From: Pseudoflavonifractor phocaeensis
Lineage (GTDB): Bacteria > Bacillota > Clostridia > Oscillospirales > Oscillospiraceae
Assembly (NCBI RefSeq): GCF_016901955.1
Contig: NZ_JACJLC010000020.1
Location: 1-48,952, forward strand
Reading direction: 5' to 3'
Length of the DNA: 48,952 bases
Both the position numbers and the translations under genes were made by a program. The notes beneath the pieces are model-generated. The model was not told where the DNA came from, did not search any database, and saw only the letters and a program-made list of their open reading frames with translations. Positions 41,980 through 48,952 of this stretch are shown here, piece after piece; the stretch's first letter is position 1; every line of letters begins with the position of its first letter.

Positions 41980-42009
41980 AATTTTCTTCAAAAATTTTCG
42001 GGAAAACCG

Positions 42010-42038
42010 TTGACAAACAAGAAGCCTTCGGCTATACT
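42010..42038 (+). promoter_or_regulatory. Strong promoter of the tRNA cluster
   Basis: Consensus TTGACA (42010-42015), a 17-base spacer and TATACT (42033-42038), about 30 bp before the first tRNA. Confidence 0.85.
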
Positions 42039-42068
42039 ATCTCTTGCCCTGTTCATCCGGGTAAAAAC

Positions 42069-42145
42069 GGCGGCATAGCTCAGTTGGCTAGAGCATACGG
42101 TTCATACCCGTAGTGTCCCCGGTTCAAATCCAGGTGCCGCTACCA
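42069..42145 (+). tRNA. tRNA-Met (CAT)
   Basis: Acceptor GGCGGCA pairs with TGCCGCT. The anticodon stem TACGG/CCGTA holds the loop TTCATAC with anticodon CAT. The D and T arms are present (one C.A mismatch in the T stem) and CCA is encoded. The missing GGG/CCC anticodon stem argues against the initiator. An isoleucine tRNA with modified C34 cannot be excluded by eye. Confidence 0.9.
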
Positions 42146-42148
42146 TGA

Positions 42149-42178
42149 CCCAAAAGACGGCCGGCGCCGTCTTTTGGG
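42149..42178 (+). other. 13-bp perfect hairpin between tRNA genes
   Basis: CCCAAAAGACGGC (42149-42161) pairs with GCCGTCTTTTGGG (42166-42178) around CGGC. With no long T tract it is more likely an RNase III or processing element, or a weak terminator, than a full stop. Confidence 0.65.
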
Positions 42179-42211
42179 ACACCCCTTTCGGTACCGGCCG
42201 CTTGGCAGCAT

Positions 42212-42286
42212 GGCCCGTTGGTCAAGTGGTTAAGACACCGCCCTTTCACGGCGGTAACACGAGTTCGAGTCTCGTACGGGTCACCA
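42212..42286 (+). tRNA. tRNA-Glu (TTC)
   Basis: Acceptor GGCCCGT pairs with ACGGGTC. The anticodon stem CCGCC/GGCGG encloses CTTTCAC, anticodon TTC. The T arm CGAG/CTCG has a TTCGAGT loop, and CCA is encoded. Confidence 0.95.
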
Positions 42287-42290
42287 ATAT

Positions 42291-42366
42291 GGAGGCGTAG
42301 CTCAGCCGGTAGAGCACTTGCTTCACACGCAAGGGGTCACAGATTCGAGTTCTGTCGTCTCCACCA
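42291..42366 (+). tRNA. tRNA-Val (CAC)
   Basis: Acceptor GGAGGCG pairs with CGTCTCC. The anticodon stem CTTGC/GCAAG encloses TTCACAC, anticodon CAC. The T arm CAGA/TCTG has loop TTCGAGT and CCA is encoded. Confidence 0.95.
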
Positions 42367-42368
42367 TG

Positions 42369-42410
42369 AAACAGAGCCTGTTGCACACAGCGCAGGCTCT
42401 GTTTTATTTT
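42369..42410 (+). terminator. Terminator of the tRNA cluster
   Basis: AACAGAGCCTG pairs with CAGGCTCTGTT across a 12-base loop and is followed by TTATTTT. Confidence 0.85.
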
Positions 42411-42526
42411 GCCCGCGGCCTCGCGGGTCATTTCATTATGGAAACCGCTGGCGTTTCAGCACGCCAGTGACTGCCCTGGAAGTTTACGGCTGGCACTTTG
42501 GTTTTTTGTTATATTTTATTTTTCCA

Positions 42527-42556
42527 TTTGTAACTTTGCTAAGGTTTTTGTAACTT
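42527..42556 (+). promoter_or_regulatory. Direct repeats TTTGTAACTT upstream of DUF4358-DHHW operon
   Basis: TTTGTAACTT occurs at 42527-42536 and 42547-42556, exactly 20 bp apart (two helical turns). The second copy touches the -35. This is a typical arrangement for a response regulator dimer pair. The 42411-42526 stretch before it is AT-rich towards its end and has no gene. Confidence 0.55.
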
Positions 42557-42583
42557 GACTGCAACCCGCCGGTGTACTATCAT
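42555..42583 (+). promoter_or_regulatory. Promoter of the DUF4358-DHHW operon
   Basis: TTGACT (42555-42560), a 17-base spacer and TATCAT (42578-42583). The leader to ATG 42695 is about 105 bp. Confidence 0.65.
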
Positions 42584-42694
42584 GAAACAAGAGTATTTGA
42601 CATGAATTGAGCTTTTCCGCCAATCTGCTGCCGGGTTTTGGAATAAGAGTGTTATGTCAACAAAAATCACCCATCCACGAAAGGAAGCACCACC

Positions 42695-43147
42695 ATGAAC
42701 ATCAAGCCCCTGCTCCTGGGACTGTGTACCGCCGCCCTGGCGCTGACCACCCTCACCGCCTGCGCACAATCGAACCCGACACTTGACGCCAATGCCGCCC
42801 TGGATGCGCTGCTGCATGATGTTCAATATGACGGCGCCCTGCTGGACATCAGCGACAACGCCCAATATTATTTTTCCGGCCTGCCCGATGGTACCGCCGT
42901 CACAATGTACACTGCCCAAGGCACCTCCTCCGACCAGGTCATCCTGTTTGAGGCCAAGCAGCAGCAGGATGTGCCCGTCATTGAGGAGCTGATCCAGACC
43001 CATCTGAACAGCCTGTCCCAGCAGGCCGCCAACTACATGCCGGAGGAGGTGTCCAAAATCAAAGACGCCCTCATCTACACCAATGATGTTTACGTGCTCC
43101 TCTGTATCACCGAAGACACTGCCACCGCCAAAGAGCTCCTGCCATAG
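42695..43147 (+). CDS. DUF4358 lipoprotein
   Basis: 150 residues. A lipoprotein signal (MNIKPLLLGLCTAALALTTLTACAQS, lipobox LTAC) is followed by a small DUF4358 domain: ALDALLHDVQYDGALLDISDNAQYYFSGLPDG, ...SSDQVILFEAKQQQDVPVIEELIQTHLNSLSQQAANYMPEEVSKIKDALIYTNDVYVLLCITED. Members sit next to DHHW and MBOAT proteins of wall or polymer O-acylation systems; the molecular role is unknown. Gap to the DHHW gene 26 bp; same transcript. Confidence 0.88.
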   Translation: MNIKPLLLGLCTAALALTTLTACAQSNPTLDANAALDALLHDVQYDGALLDISDNAQYYFSGLPDGTAVTMYTAQGTSSDQVILFEAKQQQDVPVIEELIQTHLNSLSQQAANYMPEEVSKIKDALIYTNDVYVLLCITEDTATAKELLP

Positions 43148-43173
43148 TACATTATATCAGAAGGGGAACGCGC

Positions 43174-44385
43174 ATGAGCAAATCTTCAAACAAGAACCTG
43201 ACCACGGGACAACGGAAACGGCGCAGGCAGGGATGGATCATGGGATTTATTCTGGCCGCCGTCCTCATTTCGGCCTGCACGCTGGCCGCATATAAGCTTA
43301 CCGACCACTATTTGGCCCAGGCCTACACGCCGGATATGGAGGCCGCCGGGACCCCCGGCATTCCCGGACAGCCAGATGCCAGTACGCCGTCCCAGGAGGA
43401 TCCGCCAGAGCAGGGCTCCTCTGAAACGGGCCAACAGCAGGACGACTACCCGACTCTCTTGAGCCAGTCCGGTACGTACACCACCTACGCTGAGACAAAC
43501 CAGATCCGGGTGGACAATCAGGCCTTCAATCTGTGCGCCTACAACCAGGGCACCGCCGCCTCCTATGCCCAACTGGTCAGCGCGGCGGCGGATCAACTGG
43601 CCGGACAGACCAACGTGTATTCTCTCCCCATCCCCACCGCCTACGGTGTCACACTGCCGGACGACATCCGGGAGCAGCTCCCCTATTACATCGATCAGGG
43701 CGAGAGCATCCAAACCACCTTTAACAACATGTCGGACAACGTGATCCGGGTCAACTGCTACGACAATCTGATGCGCCACCGGGACGAGTACCTCTATTTC
43801 CGCACCGACCACCACTGGAATGGCCGGGGGGCCTATTATGCCTATGAGGCGTTCTGTCAGTCCAAGGGCATTGCCCCATATTCCCTGGACCAGCGGGAGG
43901 AGGTCGCCTTTGACGGGTTCCTGGGTACCCTGTACTGGGGCAACGGCAAAGATCCTCAGCTGCTCCCCGCGGACACCGTCTACGCCTACAAGCCGTACAG
44001 CAAGTCGGCCACCATGGTCTGCTACGACAAGGACGGAACCCCCACCAAATGGCCCATCATCTCCGATGTGTCCCAGTGGGCGGCTTCCTCCAAATACAAC
44101 ACCTTTGCCGGCAGCGATCACCCCCTGACTGTGTTCCAGAATCCGGATGTGACCGACGGTTCGGTGTGCATCGTGGTGAAGGAATCCTTTGGCAACGCTC
44201 TGATGCCCTATCTGGTGGATCATTACAGCACCGTTTACGAGATCGATTTCCGCTATTGGCAGGGCGATCTGGTGGAATACGCCAGAGAGCAGGGCGCGGA
44301 TGACCTGATCTTCGCCAACAACATCATGATGATCAGCACCGGCCTGCTGGTGGGCTCCCTCAGCAATATCATCCCCACAAGCTAA
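43174..44385 (+). CDS. DHHW family (AlgX/AlgJ-like) extracytoplasmic protein
   Basis: 403 residues. A basic start and one transmembrane helix (WIMGFILAAVLISACTLAAYKL) precede a Pro/Gln/Ser-rich linker and a SGNH-like domain. That domain contains the family signature YFRTDHHWNGRGAYYAYEAF (about residue 209) and the serine segment VVKESFGNALMPYL (about 330). DHHW proteins resemble alginate O-acetylation factors and normally act with an MBOAT membrane acyltransferase. No MBOAT gene is present here, so the partner must be elsewhere or the operon is reduced. Confidence 0.88.
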   Translation: MSKSSNKNLTTGQRKRRRQGWIMGFILAAVLISACTLAAYKLTDHYLAQAYTPDMEAAGTPGIPGQPDASTPSQEDPPEQGSSETGQQQDDYPTLLSQSGTYTTYAETNQIRVDNQAFNLCAYNQGTAASYAQLVSAAADQLAGQTNVYSLPIPTAYGVTLPDDIREQLPYYIDQGESIQTTFNNMSDNVIRVNCYDNLMRHRDEYLYFRTDHHWNGRGAYYAYEAFCQSKGIAPYSLDQREEVAFDGFLGTLYWGNGKDPQLLPADTVYAYKPYSKSATMVCYDKDGTPTKWPIISDVSQWAASSKYNTFAGSDHPLTVFQNPDVTDGSVCIVVKESFGNALMPYLVDHYSTVYEIDFRYWQGDLVEYAREQGADDLIFANNIMMISTGLLVGSLSNIIPTS

Positions 44386-44402
44386 ATACCCTGCTTACCC
44401 AA

Positions 44403-44542
44403 GGGCCTGTTGCAACATAACGCAACAGGCCCCAATTTTGTCATCCTGAGCGCTAGCGAAGGATCTTTCCTGCCGATTTATCCGTCACAGAAAGATTCTT
44501 CGCCCCTTTGGGGCTCAGAATGACAGCGGGATTCTATTTCGC
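44403..44542. repeat. Dispersed repeat copy 2: hairpin plus 87-bp TIR element
   Basis: Inverse of the unit at 23906-24045. The hairpin GGGCCTGTTGC/GCAACAGGCCC (44403-44432) is followed by an 87-bp core (44439-44525) from TGTCATCCTGAGC to GCTCAGAATGACA. The hairpin also lies where the DHHW operon should end. Up to the MATE start at 44648 nothing else is seen except a GGAGG site. Confidence 0.85.
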
Positions 44543-44647
44543 GGCAGCCTCGTTTTCGCCCTCTTGCCTTTCCAACCCAAACCGTGTACAATCGTCTCTG
44601 CGGCCCAGGCCTTGTGCCGCCAGATTTCTGTCATGGAGGGATACCCG

Positions 44648-46033
44648 ATGCGTCTGTCCCAGCCGGTGGGCGACATTACCCAGGGAGTGATCTGGAAACA
44701 GATCCTGGCCCTGTTCTTTCCCCTGTGGTTTGGCACCTTCTTTCAGCAGCTGTACAACACGGTGGATACCGTAGTAGTGGGCCAATTCGCGGGCAAGGTA
44801 GCTCTGGCCGCCGTGGGAGCCACCGGGCCCATCGTCAACCTGACGGTGGGCATCTTTACCGGCCTGGCCGCCGGGGCGGTGGTGGTCATTGCCCAGCGGT
44901 TTGGCGCCCGGATAGGAGAGGAGGTCCACCACAGCGTCCATACCGCCATGCTGCTGGCAGTGCTCATCGGAGCCTTTTTTATGGTGATAGGCTTTGTGCT
45001 CACCCCCTGGTCCCTCAGAGCCATCGACACCCCCGCCGCCGCTCTGTCCGACGCCATTCTTTATCAGCGGGTGTACTTTTTGGGTATGATCCCCAACGTG
45101 GTATACAACATGGGCACCGGCGTACTCCGGGCTATCGGGGACTCCAAACGGCCCCTGTACTTCCTCATCGCCGCTTCTCTGTGCAACATCGTTCTGGACC
45201 TGCTGCTGGTGCTGGTGATCCCCCTGGGGGTACTGGGGGTAGCCATCGCTACCGTCACCTCCCAGGCCCTGTCGGCGGTGCTGGTGGTGATCTCCCTCAT
45301 GCGGGCGGCGGGCCAGCCCTACCAGCTCTTTCCCGCCGCCCTGGCCATCCGCCGCCGGCCCCTGGCCGCCATCCTGAAGGTGGGGGTACCCACCGCCCTC
45401 CAGTCGGTGATGTACTCCGCCTCCAACATCGTCATCCAGTGGGCCATCAACTCCTTTGACACTGACGCCGTGGCCGCCTGGACCGCCTACGGCAAAATGG
45501 ACATCCTGTTCTGGATGACCATGACCGCCCTCTCCCAATCCCTCACTACCTTTGCCGGGCAGAACTACGGGGCGGGGAAATACGACCGGCTGCGCCGGGG
45601 GGTAGGGGTGTGCACCGGCATGAGCGCCGGCATCACTTTGGTGATGAGCGCCATCCTGGTGATCTTTGCCCGGCCCATTCTCACCCTCTTCACCCCCGAC
45701 GCCGACGTGCTGGAGATCGGGGTGGAGATGGTCGCCTTCCTGGCCCCCTGCTATATCACCTACATCCTGGTGGAGCTGTTGCCCGGCGCCATGCGGGGGG
45801 CAGGCAAGTCCCTGGTGCCCATGCTCATCTCAGTGTTCGGGGTGTGCGGCCTGCGGCTGGCCTGGCTCTTTTTGGCGGTGCCCCGGGTCCACACCATCAT
45901 CATGGTGGAGGCCAGCTACCCCATCACCTGGACGGTTACCTCCCTGGCCCTGCTGGTGTACTACAGGTGGGGCGGCTGGCTCAAGCCCCCCGTATCCGGC
46001 GGGGCAGCCCCCCAGACATCAGGGCGGCCCTAA
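44648..46033 (+). CDS. MATE family efflux transporter
   Basis: 461 residues with 12 hydrophobic helices. The start is MRLSQPVGDITQGVIWKQILALFFPLWFGTFFQQLYNTVDTVVVGQFAGKVALAAVGATGPI, the classical MATE N-terminus. The second half begins near LKVGVPTALQSVMYSASNIVIQ. It should export cationic compounds using sodium or protons; no substrate can be assigned. I chose ATG 44648, with GGAGG 7 bases upstream; the frame is open back to 44564 without a signal. Confidence 0.92.
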   Translation: MRLSQPVGDITQGVIWKQILALFFPLWFGTFFQQLYNTVDTVVVGQFAGKVALAAVGATGPIVNLTVGIFTGLAAGAVVVIAQRFGARIGEEVHHSVHTAMLLAVLIGAFFMVIGFVLTPWSLRAIDTPAAALSDAILYQRVYFLGMIPNVVYNMGTGVLRAIGDSKRPLYFLIAASLCNIVLDLLLVLVIPLGVLGVAIATVTSQALSAVLVVISLMRAAGQPYQLFPAALAIRRRPLAAILKVGVPTALQSVMYSASNIVIQWAINSFDTDAVAAWTAYGKMDILFWMTMTALSQSLTTFAGQNYGAGKYDRLRRGVGVCTGMSAGITLVMSAILVIFARPILTLFTPDADVLEIGVEMVAFLAPCYITYILVELLPGAMRGAGKSLVPMLISVFGVCGLRLAWLFLAVPRVHTIIMVEASYPITWTVTSLALLVYYRWGGWLKPPVSGGAAPQTSGRP

Positions 46034-46074
46034 AAAAACGTCAAAAAAACCCCCGTAAAAATCCGAATGAGTCC

Positions 46075-46103
46075 TTTACAACCAGGTAAAACTATGATAA
46101 ACT
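46075..46103 (+). promoter_or_regulatory. Promoter of rpsO
   Basis: TTTACA (46075-46080), a 17-base spacer and TAAACT (46098-46103) preceded by TGA, making an extended -10. Confidence 0.6.
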
Positions 46104-46113
46104 GTTTTAGTCT

Positions 46114-46158
46114 GTGAGCAGACGCCAACTCTACCCCGGACTTCGTCTCCCGGCTCAC
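46114..46158 (+). promoter_or_regulatory. Structured rpsO leader, candidate S15 autoregulatory RNA
   Basis: GTGAGC (46114-46119) pairs with GCTCAC (46153-46158), and AGACG (46120-46124) with CGTCT (46144-46148), leaving a CCCG bulge on the 3' side and a 19-base apical part. It lies in the 5' untranslated region of rpsO, where S15-binding leaders are known in several bacteria. Confidence 0.5.
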
Positions 46159-46211
46159 ACCGGCCGGTCACGCAGCCCGCGGGCACATTGTATGAAAGGT
46201 GGAACAAAACC

Positions 46212-46478
46212 ATGATCCGCAAGGACGAAAAGACTGCTGTTATCGAGGCCAACCGCACCCATCCCACTGACACCGGCTCTCCCGAGGTGCAGATCGCCAT
46301 TCTCACCGCCCGCATCCAGGAGCTCACCGAGCACCTGAAGATCCACAAGCACGACAACCACAGCCGCCGGGGCCTGCTGAAGATGGTCGGTAAGCGCCGC
46401 AAGATGCTGGACTACCTGATGAGCAAGGATATCGAGCGGTATCGTGCCATCATTGCCAAGCTGGGCATCCGTAAGTAA
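46212..46478 (+). CDS. rpsO: 30S ribosomal protein S15
   Basis: 88 residues, [69 protein letters not shown]..., the full S15 family. It binds the 16S rRNA central domain and usually its own mRNA. ATG 46212 has AAAGGTGG upstream; eight extra residues upstream would remove it. It is followed by a terminator and pnp, as in most bacteria. Confidence 0.97.
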   Translation: MIRKDEKTAVIEANRTHPTDTGSPEVQIAILTARIQELTEHLKIHKHDNHSRRGLLKMVGKRRKMLDYLMSKDIERYRAIIAKLGIRK

Positions 46479-46491
46479 TTGTATTTTGATA

Positions 46492-46519
46492 GGGGTGGCG
46501 CGGAACACCGCGCCACCCC
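46492..46519 (+). terminator. Terminator after rpsO
   Basis: GGGGTGGCGCGG (46492-46503) pairs perfectly with CCGCGCCACCCC (46508-46519) around AACA. The T tract is short (TTAT), so read-through into pnp is possible. Confidence 0.75.
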
Positions 46520-46545
46520 TTATCACCATCACCCACCCCATTCCT

Positions 46546-46626
46546 CAGAGCGTGCTTTTAGCAGTTGAACCTGGGCCCGGAGAGAGAGGCGGACCTGGCT
46601 TCAAGTGCTAAAAGAGTCAGGCTCTG
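46546..46626 (+). promoter_or_regulatory. Long pnp leader hairpin
   Basis: CAGAGC (46546-46551) pairs with GCTCTG (46621-46626), and CTTTTAGCA (46555-46563) with TGCTAAAAG (46606-46614), closing an apical part of about 40 bases. It ends 37 bases before the pnp ATG. Double-stranded pnp leaders are RNase III and PNPase targets in E. coli, so autoregulation is plausible. Confidence 0.6.
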
Positions 46627-46663
46627 ACGAATGGGAAACACCAACGAAAAGGAGGATTTCCCC

Positions 46664-48814
46664 ATGTCAACCGTGATCAAGCACAAGGAATTCACCCATC
46701 ACAAGGTTTACAAGACCGAAGTGGCGGGCCGCCCCCTGACCATTGACGTCGGCAAGGTGGCCGAGCTGGCCTCCGCCTCCGCCATGGTCACCTACGGCGA
46801 GACCACCGTGCTGGTGGCCGTCACCGTGTCCCCCCGTCCCCGGGACGGCGTGGACTTCTTCCCCCTGAGCGTGGACTTTGAGGAGAAGCTGTACGCCGTG
46901 GGCCGCATCCCCGGCTCCTTCATGCGCCGGGAGGGCCAGCCCTCTCTGCCCGCCGTGCTGGCCAGCCGTGTCATCGACCGGTCCATCCGGCCCCTGTTCC
47001 CCTACGACTTCCGCAACGACGTGGTGGTCACCGCCACCGTCATGAGCGTGGACCGGGACTGCTCTCCCGAGGTCACCGCCATGATCGGCGTGTCCGCCTG
47101 CCTGGCCTTCTCCCCCATCCCCTGGGCCGGCCCCATCGGCTGCCTGGAGGTGGGCTATGTGGACGGCCAGATCGTCTTTAACCCCACCAACGAGCAAAAG
47201 CACAACTCCCAGCTGGACCTGACCGTGGCCGCCACCGACAAGAAGGCGGTCATGATCGAGGCCGGCGCCAAGGAGCTGCCCGACGATATCATGTACGACG
47301 CCATCGTGAAGGCCCACGAGGAGATCAAGAGCCAGGTGGCCTTCATCAACAACATCGTCTCCGAGATCGGCAAGGAGAAGATGACCTACGACCACGCCGA
47401 TTTTGACCAGGAGCTCTTTGACAAGATCGTGGAGGCCACCATGGATGAGGCCCGCGCCGCCATGGACACCGACGACAAGAACGTCCGGGAGGAGCGGTGG
47501 AACGCCCTCATCGAGCACTGGCATGAGCTCTTCCTGGCCGACTATCCCGAGATGGACAAGTACCTGGAGGAGATCACCTACAAGTTCCAGAAGAAGATCG
47601 TCAAGGCCTGGCTGCTGGAAGGCCACCGTGTGGACGGCCGGGCCAAGAACGAGATCCGGCCCCTGGCCGCCGAGGTGGGCGTGCTGCCCAAGGTACACGG
47701 CTCCGGCCTCTTTACCCGTGGTCAGACCCAGGTGCTCTCCGTGTGCACCCTGAACACCCTCTCCGCCGCCCAGAAGCTGGACACCATCTGGGAAGAGGAA
47801 GAGAAGCGGTATATGCACCACTACAACTTCCCCTCCTACTCCGTGGGCGAGGCCCGGGCCGCCCGGTCCACCAACCGCCGGGAAAAGGGCCACGGCGCCC
47901 TGGCTGAGCGGGCCCTGGAGCCCGTCATCCCCTCCGTGGAGGACTTCCCCTACGCCATCCGGGTGGTGAGCGAGGTGCTCTCCTCCAACGGCTCCACCTC
48001 CCAGGGCTCCATCTGCGGCTCCACCCTGGCCCTGATGGACGCCGGCGTGCCCATCTCCGCCCCCGTGGCCGGCATCTCCTGCGGCCTGATCCAGGACGAT
48101 GACGGCGGCTTTACCACCTTCATCGACATCCAGGGCGTGGAGGACTTCCACGGCGAGATGGACTTCAAGGTGGCCGGCACCAAGGCCGGTATCACCGCCA
48201 TCCAGATGGATATCAAGAACGACGGCCTGTCCCACGCCATCATTAAGGAGGCCCTGGAGATCACCAGGGACGCCCGGTACGCCATCCTGGACGAGATCAT
48301 GCTGCCCTGCATCGACAAGCCCCGTCCCGACGTGGCCGACACCGCTCCCAAGATGGTCAAGATGAAGATCGACGTGGACAAGATCCGTGAGGTCATCGGC
48401 TCCGGCGGCAAGGTCATCCAGAAGATCTGTGCCGACACCGGCGCCAAGATCGACATCGAGGACGACGGTACCATCTACATCGCCGGTACCGACAAGGCCT
48501 CCTGCGACGCTGCCAAAAAGACCATCGAGACCATCGTATTCGTGCCCGAGGTGGGCGCCCTCTACTACGGCAAGGTGGTGCGCATCCTCCAGTTCGGCGC
48601 CTTCGTGGAACTGGCCCCCGGCAAGGACGGCATGGTCCACATCTCCAAGCTGGCCGAGCGCCGGGTGGAGAAGGTGGAGGACGTGGTCAACATCGGCGAC
48701 ATGATCTGGGTCAAGGTCACCGATATCGACGAGAAGGGCCGGGTCAACCTGTCCTATCGGGACGCCCTCCGGGAGATCAAGGCCAAGAAGGCCGCCGGCG
48801 AGCCCATCAAGTAA
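46664..48814 (+). CDS. pnp: Polyribonucleotide nucleotidyltransferase (PNPase)
   Basis: 716 residues. Two RNase PH domains (first with AVGRIPGSFMRREGQPS, second with GLFTRGQTQVLS and SSNGSTSQGSICGSTLALMDAGVP) are joined by a helical domain. KH (MKIDVDKIREVIGSGGKVIQKICADTGAKIDIEDDG) and S1 (GALYYGKVVRILQFGAFVELAPGKDGMVHISKLAERRV) domains end the protein. It degrades RNA 3' to 5' with phosphate. ATG 46664 has AAGGAGG upstream; an ATG at 46631 lies directly after the leader hairpin without a site. Confidence 0.97.
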   Translation: MSTVIKHKEFTHHKVYKTEVAGRPLTIDVGKVAELASASAMVTYGETTVLVAVTVSPRPRDGVDFFPLSVDFEEKLYAVGRIPGSFMRREGQPSLPAVLASRVIDRSIRPLFPYDFRNDVVVTATVMSVDRDCSPEVTAMIGVSACLAFSPIPWAGPIGCLEVGYVDGQIVFNPTNEQKHNSQLDLTVAATDKKAVMIEAGAKELPDDIMYDAIVKAHEEIKSQVAFINNIVSEIGKEKMTYDHADFDQELFDKIVEATMDEARAAMDTDDKNVREERWNALIEHWHELFLADYPEMDKYLEEITYKFQKKIVKAWLLEGHRVDGRAKNEIRPLAAEVGVLPKVHGSGLFTRGQTQVLSVCTLNTLSAAQKLDTIWEEEEKRYMHHYNFPSYSVGEARAARSTNRREKGHGALAERALEPVIPSVEDFPYAIRVVSEVLSSNGSTSQGSICGSTLALMDAGVPISAPVAGISCGLIQDDDGGFTTFIDIQGVEDFHGEMDFKVAGTKAGITAIQMDIKNDGLSHAIIKEALEITRDARYAILDEIMLPCIDKPRPDVADTAPKMVKMKIDVDKIREVIGSGGKVIQKICADTGAKIDIEDDGTIYIAGTDKASCDAAKKTIETIVFVPEVGALYYGKVVRILQFGAFVELAPGKDGMVHISKLAERRVEKVEDVVNIGDMIWVKVTDIDEKGRVNLSYRDALREIKAKKAAGEPIK

Positions 48815-48834
48815 ATCCTGTTTTGCCTGTATCA

Positions 48835-48866
48835 GGGCCGCCGGAGATCCTCCGGCGGCCCTTTTT
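48835..48866 (+). terminator. Terminator after pnp
   Basis: GGGCCGCCGGAG pairs with CTCCGGCGGCCC around ATC, followed by TTTTT. Confidence 0.92.
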
Positions 48867-48873
48867 GCGCCCC

Positions 48874-48924
48874 TGACCTTCCCCCCACAGGGGGGAAGGT
48901 GGCCCGCAGGGCCGGATGAGGGGG
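48874..48924 (-). repeat. CCTTCCCCCC-family intergenic repeat, copy d
   Basis: CCTTCCCCCC (48877-48886) and GGGGGGAAGG (48890-48899) form a hairpin, followed by GGCCCGCAGGGCCGGATGAG, the reverse of copy b at 28017. The last bases to 48952 show no gene. Confidence 0.8.
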
Positions 48925-48952
48925 CGTCCCGGCAGAGCAGGCGGGTGGGGCG

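Noticed and set aside
41980-42009. Terminator after the VanR-like gene
   Set aside because: The AAAATTTT pairs are AT-only and weak, with no GC stem; the stop of this transcript is unresolved.
42069-42145. Initiator tRNA
   Set aside because: The anticodon stem is TACGG/CCGTA, not the initiator GGG/CCC, and position 1 can pair with position 72.
46667-48640. 657-residue leftward frame over pnp
   Set aside because: Shadow frame made of Gly, His, Asp and Val; pnp is certain on the other strand.

Overview
The window is Gram-positive, low-GC-phylum (Clostridia) DNA whose chromosomal part is nevertheless GC-rich. The gene set (Asp23/YloU, YloV/FakA, DegV, DUF1836, YmdB, the YhaO/YhaN pair, DUF4358 with DHHW) and the small GC-rich intergenic repeats suggest an Oscillospiraceae gut bacterium of the Flavonifractor/Pseudoflavonifractor/Intestinimonas type. 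This is inferred from gene content only; no 16S or other marker was available to compare.

Region 1 (1 to about 20,655) is most of a Tn1549-family integrative conjugative element (ICE), visibly less GC-rich than the chromosome beside it. It opens with the 3' end of a group II intron that interrupts the relaxase gene inside its histidine motif. The relaxase and a small Lsm-like ORF read rightward. They meet a long leftward operon, tightly coupled by 4-bp overlaps, that reads from right to left: replication initiator-like protein, DUF5348, PcfB, VirD4 coupling ATPase, Maff2 pilin-like protein, VirB6-like membrane protein, MT-A70 methyltransferase, PrgI, VirB4 ATPase, a second DNA methyltransferase, a CHAP peptidoglycan hydrolase, DUF4315, DUF4366, topoisomerase III, a giant ArdA/ArdC/YodL protein, TTRAP and a Cys-rich protein. 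Together these give a mating channel, a wall-opening hydrolase, DNA processing and several anti-restriction functions. Two diverged copies of a 112-bp element bracket this operon. The integrase and the other ICE end lie outside the window.

The ICE ends in the 3' end of the chromosomal rlmCD-type gene (about 20,640-20,665) and supplies its last codons.

Region 2 (20.6-42 kb) is chromosomal: rlmCD with a DUF3298 lipoprotein; an AEC transporter; an XRE membrane regulator divergent from an ABC exporter and metallophosphoesterase; YloU and FakA; DUF1836-DegV-PrmA; YmdB; YhaO/YhaN; signal peptidase I; an RlmA-GNAT-VanS-like kinase operon divergent from a VanR-like regulator. FakA and a DegV (FakB-type) protein lie close together and could form one fatty acid kinase system.

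Region 3 (42-49 kb) holds three tRNA genes (Met, Glu, Val), a DUF4358 lipoprotein with a DHHW acyltransferase-like protein, a MATE exporter, and rpsO-pnp, each with a structured leader. Three repeat families are scattered between chromosomal genes: an 87-bp terminal-inverted-repeat element with an attached hairpin (two copies in inverse orientation about 20 kb apart), a CCTTCCCCCC/GGGGGGAAGG element (four copies) and a GTAGGGGCG element (several copies).
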